Of a stretch of DNA of 64,000 bases, positions 55,506-64,000 are shown piece by piece. Position numbers and translations under genes: made by a program. The DNA comes from Coenobita brevimanus (Eukaryota; Arthropoda; Malacostraca; Decapoda; Coenobitidae). The DNA is taken from assembly GCA_032717465.1 (NCBI GenBank), contig CM064690.1, forward strand, positions 11,564,093 through 11,628,092. Direction: 5' to 3'. Positions within the stretch are counted from its first letter, which is position 1, and the number at the start of each line of letters is the position of its first letter. The notes beneath the pieces are model-generated. The model ran no database searches. It saw only the letters and a list, made by a program, of their open reading frames with translations, and was not told the origin of the DNA.

Positions 55506-56566
55506 AGGAATAATCAGTACACCTTGTGGCTGAAATACATACCGCTCTTCTGCCTAATCTGTCATCCTGATTTTTCTTTGCAACAACCAGACGCTTTAAA
55601 TTTAGCTAAGGAAGGTCTGCTGAAGCAAATCCCTTCACTCCGAGGACTTACACTTTGTTTCATCCTACTGTTTCAAAGCGATCTTATTCAACGTGGGAAG
55701 GTTCTCTAGCTGCGAAGTAGTTAATGAAGGCTGTGTCTACTCCGTCCCCCCTCCTTCGATAAATCTCTCAACTGCTGAATAAAATCGTCTTGAGTTAGCA
55801 AGACTGAATTGGTGAGATAACCCTGCCCAGAAAACGAGTTAGAATTAATTCCAGCATTTCACTGTAGGTTATCCTTGGTATGACCAAACGATTTCATCAA
55901 GCCTTGGGATAGACTTTGCGAGCTTAAGTTATTAGTTGCATCCTTCATTAACCCCTTCACTACTTGAGGTCCATCTTGAGTTGAACAAAACTGTTCGGTA
56001 GCAGCCTAATTAATATGAAAAATCGTCGCAAGGGTTACAGAGTTGAATGGTGAATGGTGAGTAACTTTTCCTTCCTCTTAGGATACTAACCGTCACTTAC
56101 GAGTGTTAATAGCTACATAAGTACTCATAACCCATGTACTAAATCAGACTCTAATCAGGACGATGCAATATCCAGCTATATTCATTTGCAGTACAAACAG
56201 CAGGGCAATGCGATCCCCCAGCCGATCAGTCATTCAAAGAAAAAAATTTCTCGTTAGTGCACTGCGGGGCCAGCCATACCTATTAGCTGGTGAAAAAAAA
56301 AAAAATCCATTAGCTGCTGCATTACAGTATGTCACACAGGAGGAAAAAGAAGCCGTAAGATTAATGTCCATCGTCTACTCGAAGGCCATTAAGGCAGACA
56401 GTGGATTCATTCTGCCACAGCCTTCTCCCTAGATTGTGACACCAAACACTGAACTTTATATCAGGTGCCAATTGATGCTGCTGGGTGGACAGGGATACAA
56501 GGGAAACTCATTTTGATCGCCCCGGGAACCGAGCACAATTTTATTCTTTATGGCCGCCTGAATATG

Positions 56567-56570
<4 letters not shown>
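55506..56570. other. no assignable gene; short open frame
   Basis: Plus frame 56163-56432 (89 codons, 'LAAALQYVTQEEKEAVRLMS') is open and protein-like but unassigned. It could belong with the 55185 frame as a broken gene; this is a guess. Confidence 0.3.

Positions 56571-56645
<75 letters not shown>
56571..56645. repeat. (AT)n microsatellite, insertion site of Gypsy copy B
   Basis: About 37 AT units ending exactly at the 5' LTR; the TA sequence resumes at 62963 after the 3' LTR. Confidence 0.97.
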
Positions 56646-56649
<4 letters not shown>

Positions 56650-57431
56650 ACATAGCCTATGATTTCATCATCCTTTGTGTTACTTTAACGCACAGTTGTT
56701 GCATGTTTGATCACGAGCGTGTTCTGCCTCAGTCCCCCCCTTCTACCGTTACAGTAGAGTAAGTCGTTCTCTCTGTTATTCAGAGCGGGATTTTCAGCTC
56801 TTTGTCCCCATGGCTTCATTTGCGCGTCCTTCTTACAAGTTGTATCAAGCTCTCCTGGCCCCTATATAATGAGCTCAGTCTCTGCATCATTGCCACTTAG
56901 ATCTGCTCCTCATTTTGTTCACATCTCTGTCCTCCCCTGTACCGATATTATTTTTGTGAGTGCTCAAGAAATCTCCAAACATCTAGCAGCTGTGTGTAAT
57001 TTGAGTATAAGTGTTATTGCATTTTTTCTTGTACTGTGTAGCATAAGGTTAATTCTTAGGCCTAGTGAGGTTTTTGATTAATGTTGGGTTTTATGTCAGT
57101 CATTTTTGATAATAGTTTGTATCTGTAATAATTTATCTGGCATTCACTGAGTATTATCTGGTATCTCATTTTATCAGGGCTGACTTAGATAAATTTACTC
57201 TTGCTAATTTCGAGTTAATAGAGGCTATTGCAGTTAACCATATATTTAACCTGTTTATTTGCCATTACATTATCCTTATAAGTCCTGAATGTTTTGTTGT
57301 TAGTTTGAGCATTAAACTTTAACTTGTAATTTTACCTAACTCTTTTGTTTTGAACCTGGAACTTTACGGGACAGTAGTGATTTTTAGTATTCTCACTTAA
57401 AGTGTACATTATCTTTCTCTGTTCCGTAACA
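56646..57431 (+). repeat. 5' LTR of Gypsy copy B (786 bp)
   Basis: TG...CA ends; about a dozen substitutions and small indels separate it from the 3' LTR. Confidence 0.95.
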
Positions 57432-57437
57432 TAAATT

Positions 57438-57448
57438 TGGCGACCTCT
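57438..57448 (+). other. primer-binding site of Gypsy copy B
   Basis: TGGCGACCTCT, six bases after the 5' LTR; starts with the TGG expected to pair with a tRNA CCA end. The tRNA was not identified. The same bases occur in copy A. Confidence 0.6.
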
Positions 57449-57515
57449 TATCAGGATATTCAGGATATTATCATAAGGATATTGCTTGATATTTTGTGAC
57501 TGTTACTTATTAATT

Positions 57516-58820
57516 ATGTCTACTATTACTACACTTGATGAAGCCAAAGATTTTTTGTCAAATGTGCAAACAGTGTGTGATGTACAAAACAGAACAAAGA
57601 ATGAACTTAAGCTTGTTGCTCAACAATTGGGAATTGCTGTTCGCTCTCATCATTCTAAAGATCAAATTGTTGATATGATTAATGAAAGCTTGTTTAATGT
57701 AACTCCTCCAAATGAGCAAACGCAGATTGAATTAGCTAAGTTACAGCTAGCCCTGCAAGAGGCTCGTGTGAAGGAAGCTGAATTTCAAGCACGTGCTAAG
57801 GAGGCTGAGTCTCAGGCTAAGGAGGCTTGTGTTAAGGAGGCTGAGTTTCACGCACAAGTTGAACTTGCTAGGATTCAGGCAGACCATGAGTATCGCATGA
57901 AACAATGTGGAACTGGATCATCTAGGTCTGATGATTTTGATGTTGCTAAAAATGTTAAACTTGTCCCTCCTTTTAATGAATCTGATTTAACAAAGTATTT
58001 TCAGTTGTTTGAGAGGGTAGCTACAGGTTTTAATTGGCCCAAGGAGTATTGGCCAGTACTCCTTCAAACTGTTCTCACCGATAAAGCTCAAGTAACTTAT
58101 GCATCTTTGCCTCAGGATCAATCTGATAATTATGATGTAGTTAAGAGCTTGATTCTTAAGGCCTATGAGCTTGTTCCTGAAGCTTATAGAGTAAAATTTA
58201 GGACAACTTATAAGCAAGATAAGCAATCCCATGTTGAGTATGCAAAAATCAAAGAAGATCTGTTAGAGCAGTGGTTAAATTCTAAGAATGTGGATTCTGA
58301 TTTTGGTAAATTTAAGCAGATGATTTTGCTGGAGGACTTCAAAAGGTGTATTAGTAAAGATGTAAGCCTATATCTTGATGAGAGAAGAATAGATAATTTG
58401 TCTGATGCTGCAGTTTTAGCTGATGAATATGTTCTCACTCACAAGAGATATTCTAGAGAAAAAGGGAAAGCTGAGAGTAAGTACGTTGCATCTACTCAGA
58501 GTACAGGTAACAGGAAAGAGAATAAAGATGATGTTTCTCAGGAAGAAAATACCAGCTTCACCTCTAGATTTCAGAAAAGTAAATGTACTTATTGTAGTAA
58601 GCTTGGTCATACTACGGAGAAATGTTTCAGGAGACAGCGTGATGTGAACAAAAAGGAGTCTTTAAATATTCAGTCAATTGGTCTAGTGTCCACTCTTGAG
58701 AGTTCCCAGAATTCTTTAACTGAGTTAACTGAGCCTGCTTTGAGGGGTAACTTAAATTCTCACGATGGAGCTCCTCTTTTGAGCAGTAACGTGGGTGACA
58801 CTCAAGAGTTCATGTGCTAA
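57516..58820 (+). pseudogene. Gag of Gypsy copy B (SCAN-like capsid, CCHC knuckle)
   Basis: Open frame, best start the ATG at 57516 ('MSTITTLDEAKDFLSNVQ'). Order: an N-terminal domain that recalls SAP motifs ('LKLVAQQLGIAVRSHHSKDQ'), an Ala/Glu-rich coiled stretch of repeated 'KEAEFQA' units, then a helical capsid from 'KYFQLFERVATGFNWPKEYW' to 'YRVKFRTTYKQDKQSHVEYA', 'LLEQWL', 'FKQMILLEDFKRCISKDVSL', which follows the SCAN pattern, then a zinc knuckle 'CTYCSKLGHTTEKC'. A 2-bp deletion near 58803 breaks the link to pol; in copy A this junction is in frame. Confidence 0.9.
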
Positions 58821-60282
58821 TTTCCTGTCTGATGGTTTTGTCAGTCCTCTGGACAGTAATGACAGGAAATCAGTTCAAATATATCGTGATACAGGTGCTT
58901 GCCAATCCCTTATGCTGACCAGTGTTCTAGGCTCTAATGTTAATTCCTCTGATGAAACTGTAATCTTACAAGGTTTAGGGAATAATTATTTCTCTGTCCC
59001 TCTGTGCAGAGTGAATTTAGAGTCTGGTTTTGTTAATGGTTCCGTTATGGTTGGGTTGGTTGAGACACTCCCAATGTCAGGTGTAACTTTCTTACTTGGA
59101 AATGATATTGGTGGAAGTCAAGTGTGTCCAGCTCCTCAGTTGTCTAGTGAGCCAGTGGCTGCGGCCCAGGATTGTGATGTCCCTGATGTGTTCCCTGCAT
59201 GTGCTGTCACCAGGGCTAAGTCTAAAGTTACTGGTGATTTAGAGGATAATGATGATGATGATGTTACCCTAGCTGACACTTTTCTTGCTAATTTGGACCA
59301 CTCACCAGGTGAGTCAGTACCCCGTAGTGTTGATAATTTGTCTCGTCAAGAGTTGGTTGAGTTGCAGGTTGCTGACCCTGAGTTGAAAGGTCTAGCTAAC
59401 TCTGCTTACAGTGAAGAAGAGTCAGCCGGTGCTTCTACTTGTTATTATGTAAAGTCAGGAGTACTTATGAGGAAGTGGAGACCCCCAACAGCATCAGCTG
59501 ACTGTGAATGGGAGGTTGTACATCAAGTTGTCATCCCTCGTGTTTGTAGGCAGGATATCATTCGAGTGGCTCATGATTCCAGTTTGGCAGGACACCTTGG
59601 AGTGAGGAAGACTGTGGCATGCATTTTGAAACACTTCTACTGGCCAGGTGTCTTCAGGGATGTTTCCTGGTATTGTAAGTCTTGTCACACCTGTCAAGTT
59701 GTGGGGAAGTGTTATCAGACCGAAAAGGTTGCACCTCTAGTTCCCATTCCTCCTTTTGAGGCACCTTTCACCCGTGTGTTGGTGGATATTGTGGGCCCTC
59801 TTCCTAAGACTTCTTCAGGATTTTCTTATGTGTTGACCATGATTGATATGGCTACTCGTTATCCTGAAGCCATTCCACTTAGAAATATCTCAGCAAAGAA
59901 CGTGGTTAAGGAAATGCTAGGGTTCTTCACAAAGTTTGGTCTGCCCAAGGAGGTACAGTCAGACCGGGGAAGTAATTTCATGTCAAACGTTTTCAAGCAG
60001 TCTCTGAAAGAGTTGGGCATCACCCAGATCACGTCTTCAGCTTACCATCCCCAGACCCAAGGAGCGTTGGAGAGATATCATCAAACACTCAAATCGATGC
60101 TCAAGAAATACTGTTTGGAACATCAGAAAGACTTGGATAAAGGTCTTCCATTCGTTGTGTTTGCCGCAAGAGAATCTCCAAATGAATCACTGGGCTTCTC
60201 ACCTTTTGAACTACTGTTTGGCCATGAAGTAAGAGGACCCCTTAAGTTACTTCAAGGAATGCTGGCTGTCGGAGGAAGATGA
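58795..60282 (+). pseudogene. Protease-integrase part of Pol, Gypsy copy B
   Basis: Protease active site 'YRDTGACQSLM' (intact DTGA) followed by 'GVTFLLGNDIGGSQ'. Integrase: 'HDSSLAGHLGVRKTVACILK' and 'CKSCHTCQ' zinc finger, then Asp in 'LVDIVGPLPKTSS', Asp in 'EVQSDRGSNFMS', Glu in 'ALERYHQTLK' (near 60068). A one-base insertion near 60255 shifts the frame just before the GPY/F module, which continues in another frame at 60302-60620 ('FSGPYFVEKKLSDVNYV'). Confidence 0.92.
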
Positions 60283-60301
60283 CGTCAACCTGCTGGAGTA
60301 T

Positions 60302-62118
60302 GTGATGAAGTTCAAAGAACGGCTGTCCACTGCTTTACAGCTGGCGAGAGAGAATTTAGGAGCTGCTCAGGAGAAGATGAAGACTTGGTATGATAAGAAG
60401 TCCAGGTTACGCCACTTTCAGCCAGGAGATCAGGTTTTGATTCTGCTACCAGTACATGGGCAACCTCTTCAAGCCAAGTTTAGTGGTCCTTATTTCGTGG
60501 AGAAGAAACTCAGTGATGTCAACTATGTCATCGCCACACCAGATCGTAGAAAGAGCAAGCAACTATGTCACATCAACATGCTAAAGTTATATCACAGGCG
60601 GGACGAAAATAATCCAGTCTGCACTGTAGCTGTTCCACCCGAGTCTACAAGTGAAGCTCTCCCATGCAGTATGAGCCTGAGTGATAGTTTGGGGAAGAAT
60701 CCTGATATCATGAATGATCTCCAGACTAAGCTTTCATCTACCTCCCAAGGAAAGGCAGGAGTTTTCGGCATTACTGCAGGAGTACCCGCAAGTGTTCCGT
60801 GCTACTCCAGGAAGAACCACTGTGTTGATGCATGATGTCGATGTTGGAGACGCAAAGCCAATTAAATTGCCTCCTTACCGTGTGAACCCAATGAAAGTTC
60901 CTCTCATCCAGAAGGAGCTTGGCTACCTGTTGGACCACAAGATGATTGGAGCCCTGTCAGAGCGAGTGGAGTTCTCCTGTCACTCTAGTCCCTAAGCCAG
61001 GTGGGTCACAGAGGCTTTGCATCGACTACAGACGTGTTAATCAGATAACTAAAACAGACACTTACCCTCTCCCTCGTGTGGAAGATTGCATAGACAAGAT
61101 CGGAAAGGCTAGGTACACGTAAGTAAGTTTGATTTGTTAAAGGGATACTGGCAAGTACCTATGACTGAACGTGCTAGGGAGATCTCATGTTTTGTAACAC
61201 TAGGAAAGGCTTTTGCATGTTCTGTAATGCCGTATGGTTAGTATGAAGAATGCACCAGCCACATTTCAGAAGCTCATGAATGTTGTAACAGAGGGTTTGG
61301 CAGGGTGTGTTGTTTATATTGATGATGTATTAATCTTCAGTGACAACTGGAAAGATCACCTATGCCATGTCAGTAAATTTCTTGACCGTTTAGTTCATGC
61401 TAATCTTGTAGCTAATTTATCAAAGTGTGAGTTTGGTCAAGCTAAAGTTCAGTACCTTGGGTATGTAATTGGTGATGGACATGTTGCACCACCAGGAGCT
61501 AAGGTTCAGGTTATAAGTGATCTTCCCAGACCTAAAAGTAGGAAAGAGCTACAAAGATTTTTGGGAATGGTAGGTTATTACAGGAGATTTGTTCTTAACT
61601 TTTCAATTCTTATATCACCCCTTACAGACCTACTGAAAAAGGGAGTTAAATTTGGCTGGACCGATAACTGTGAATCCTCTTTCAACAAACTTAAAGCTAT
61701 TCTATTAAGTCAGCCAGTGCTCGCTACTCCAAATTTTGCTAAGCCTTTTAAGATGGCTGTTGATGCAAGTGATACAGGAGCTGGGGCTGTTTTGCTGCAA
61801 GAGGATGATCAGGGTATTGAACATCCTGTATCTTATTACAGTAAGAAGTTCACTCCACCTCAAAAGAACTACTCAACTATTGAGAAAGAGCTTTTGGCCT
61901 TCATTTTGGGTTTACAGCATTTTTCATTTTATTTGTGTTCTGGTTTTGACCCCATAGTCATTTATACCGATCATAACCCACTGAAATTCCTTAGTAAGTT
62001 TAAAGATAAAAATCAGAGATTGACAAGATGGAGTCTACTTCTTCAGGAGTATTCATTAGACATACAACATGTCAAGGGGAAAGAAAATGTTATTGCAGAT
62101 TGCTTATCTAGACTTTAG
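60302..62118 (+). pseudogene. GPY/F module, reverse transcriptase and RNase H of Gypsy copy B
   Basis: GPY/F module and linker (60302-60740), then RT in several frames: 'VFRATPGRTTVLMHDVDVG' (60790-60850), 'SQRFCIDYRRVNQITKTDTY' near 61010, catalytic 'CVVYIDDVLIFSDNW' (YIDD at 61315-61326), thumb 'RPKSRKELQRFLGMVGYYRR'. RNase H follows with 'MAVDASDTGAGAVLLQ' near 61755, 'YSTIEKELLAFILGLQHF', 'VIYTDHNPLKFL' and 'ENVIADCLSRL' at the stop (62118). Compared with copy A there are small indels near 60740, 60950, 61115 and 61225. RNase H is intact here but absent in copy A. Confidence 0.92.
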
Positions 62119-62170
62119 ACAGATTGTTTTAGAGTAATAAGAAATTTCCTTTGTAAATTTCTTTTTCTTT

Positions 62171-62179
62171 GTGGGGAGG
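62171..62179 (+). other. polypurine tract of Gypsy copy B
   Basis: GTGGGGAGG directly before the TG of the 3' LTR, the expected plus-strand primer. Confidence 0.6.
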
Positions 62180-62962
62180 TGTTACATAGCCTATGATTTC
62201 ATCATCCTTTGTGTAATTTTAACGCACAGTTGCTGCATGTTTGATCACGAGCGTGTTCTGCCTCAGTCCCCCATTCTACCGTTATAGTAGAGTAAGTCGT
62301 TCTCTCTGTTATTCAGAGCGGGATTTTCTGCTCTTTGTCCCCATGGCTTCATTTGCGCGTCCTTCTTACAAGTTGTATCAAGCTCTCCTGGCCCCTATAT
62401 AATGAGCTCAGTCTCTGCATCATTGCCACTTAGATCTGCTCCTCATTTTGTTCACATCTCTGTCCTCCCCTGTACAGATATTATTTTTGTGAGTGCTCAA
62501 GAAATCTCCAAACATCTAGCAGCTGTGTGTAATTTGAGTATAAGTGTTATTGCATTTTTTCTTGTACTGTGTAGCATAAGGTTAATTCTTGGGCCTAGTG
62601 AGGTTTTTGATTAATGTTGGGTTTTATGTCATTCATTTTTGATAATAGTTTGTATCTGTAATAATTTATCTGGCATTCACTGAGTATTATCTGGTATCTC
62701 ATTTTATCAGGGCTGACTAAGATAAATTTACTCTTGCTAATTTCGTGTTAATAGAGGCTATTGCAGTTAACCATATATTTAACCTGTTTATTTACCATTA
62801 CATTATCCTTATGAGTCCTGAATGTTTTGTTGTTAGTTTGAGCATTAAACTTTAACTTGTAATTTTACCTAACTCTTTTGTTTTGAACCTGGAACTTTAC
62901 GGGACAGTAGTGATTTTTAGTATTCTCACTTAAAGTGTACATTATCTTTCTGTTCCGTAACA
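62180..62962 (+). repeat. 3' LTR of Gypsy copy B (783 bp)
   Basis: Partner of 56646-57431. Confidence 0.95.
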
Positions 62963-63189
<227 letters not shown>

Positions 63190-63640
63190 TACAAAGTGGT
63201 AGGTCGGTGTGCCCACCATCCACTCACTCGCTGTAGTCCTGCTCTCGGGTGACTACTCTTTCCTGTCTTCCTTCCTTTTATCCAGCCTTCCTCTTCTGCC
63301 TTCCTTTCCTTCTATCTTTCCTCTTCCTTCTGTTTACAAGTGGCTCTACACTGAGTGACAAGCTAAATAGTTTCGCGTACACCAGGAAACCATTTACTAC
63401 GCTGGGAGGTAACAATATAACCATACAATGGTGCCTGGTGGTTTAGTGGATAAATAAGGCGCTCCAGCTGGATTAAGCCTGTGTAGGTTCATATCCAAGG
63501 AGTTGTTGGGGTTTATTGTTCAATTAATGCCACTGATGGATGAGTGAGGCTGGTCACTCATCTTAAATGTCAGGACCAACTTGCCTAGCCATGGCGCCTA
63601 CATTCCTCATGGGACAACACAGGTTTAGATCGTTTCGTTT
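63190..63640 (+). mobile_element. SINE-like repeat (family 2), copy 2
   Basis: Plus-strand relative of 47761-48249: CACCATCCACTCACTCGC, a pyrimidine-rich variable stretch, CTACACTGAGTGACAAGC, the tRNA-like block TGGTGGTTTAGTGG with GGTTCATATCC, and CATTCCTCATGGGACAACAC at the 3' end. A (TTTCG)n tract follows. Confidence 0.6.
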
Positions 63641-63656
63641 CGTTTCGTTTCGTTTT
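63634..63656. repeat. (TTTCG)n, tail of LINE E
   Basis: Four to five TTTCG units between the SINE end and the LINE 3' end; on the minus strand it reads (CGAAA)n and probably is the LINE tail. Confidence 0.8.
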
Positions 63657-64000
63657 TAAAGGCTCCAACATGCTTGCATGTGTCGGCCTTGGTCACCTAA
63701 TGGCGGCTTTCCACGCTGCACGATCCATTGCAGCCTCCCTGTTCAGTCCCTTAACCCTAAGGTCACACTTAATGACCTCGTCCCATGTCTTTCTCGGTCT
63801 ACCCCTCATAACCCCACCCCCAATATTAACACTTCTCACCTTCCTCACCCAATTATCATCCCTCATCCTCTCCACATGTCCAAACCACCTCAATCTACCT
63901 CTCCTCATCACAACACCAATACACTCCAGTCCCATCCTACCTCTCAACTCTTCCATTGTAAACCCAGCCCCTCCAGGCCTTGGACGCAGGGACGCACTGC
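63657..64000 (-). pseudogene. LINE family E, C-terminal end (runs off the window)
   Basis: Minus frame 63956-63693 reads 'RRGRLRWFGHVERMRDDNWV', 'RGRPRKTWDEVIKCDLRVKG' and 'MDRAAWKAAIR' at its end, the C-terminal segment typical of RTE-type non-LTR retrotransposon proteins. The rest lies beyond the right edge, so whether the element is intact cannot be judged. Distinct from families B, C and D. Confidence 0.75.

Larger units (their letters stand above)
56646..62962 (+). mobile_element. Gmr1-like Ty3/Gypsy element, copy B (full length, 6,317 bp)
   Basis: LTRs at 56646-57431 and 62180-62962 start TGTTACAT and end CCGTAACA. The primer-binding region TGGCGACC is at 57438, and the purine tract GTGGGGAGG ends at 62179. 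It is inserted in a (TA)n tract, so the short duplication (ATAT-type) cannot be told from the repeat. Domain order is Gag, protease, integrase, RT, RNase H. Pol carries at least six small indels relative to copy A, so the element is inactive although its LTRs are about 98% identical by eye. Confidence 0.93.

Overview
This window is eukaryotic, repeat-dominated DNA with no prokaryotic gene organisation. It has no operons or ribosome binding sites, long (TA)n, (CA)n and (CT)n microsatellites, and nested transposable elements from nearly every class. The mix (jockey-like and RTE-like LINEs, tRNA-derived SINEs, a piggyBac transposon with piggyBac-type MITEs, a Tc1-like relic, Ty3/Gypsy LTR elements) and the microsatellite density suggest an invertebrate, most likely an arthropod and plausibly a decapod crustacean. 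The organism is an inference from repeat style, not a proven assignment. The only candidate host coding exon with a clean splice signal is a short one on the minus strand at 1208-1321.

Layout. 0-11 kb: a degenerate RTE-like LINE (B), the possible host exon, a tRNA-derived SINE, fragments of two more LINEs (C, D), a GC-rich degenerate coding stretch, a Tc1-like relic whose first catalytic Asp region is replaced by an (AT)n tract, and a 758-bp piggyBac-type MITE. 11-20 kb: a jockey-like LINE (A, minus strand) split by a plus-strand LINE B copy and by a complete 4,049-bp piggyBac element (15503-19551, 4-bp target duplication TTAG). A 259-bp hAT-type MITE lies inside the piggyBac. 20-25 kb: another LINE B, a second piggyBac-type MITE with perfect TTAA duplications, and a LINE C tail. 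25.5-28.3 kb: a 2.8-kb inverted-repeat element with a core of about 1.65 kb made almost only of G and T on one strand. 28.6-32.3 kb: LINE C, a second LINE A copy and a LINE B fragment.

32,297-39,607: a complete LTR retroelement on the minus strand with a perfect 5-bp duplication (AGAAT) and very long LTRs (2,511 and 2,406 bp). It encodes a Gag-like protein but no protease, reverse transcriptase or integrase. Each LTR carries a long open frame built around an in-frame 36-bp (12-residue) tandem repeat, and a second long frame runs from the internal region into the 3' LTR. This is the most unusual object in the window.

42.6-47.5 kb (minus) and 56.6-63.0 kb (plus): two inverted copies of one Ty3/Gypsy family with the order Gag-protease-integrase-reverse transcriptase-RNase H. 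This inverted domain order is that of the Gmr1 clade, and the Gag resembles the SCAN fold. Both copies abut (TA)n tracts. Between them lie SINEs, microsatellites, a G-depleted kilobase and two short unassigned open frames. The right edge carries a repeat SINE copy and the 3' end of another LINE (E). Apart from the candidate exon the coding content is transposon-derived and mostly broken, so the genes do not form a shared pathway; the biology here is the history of insertions.
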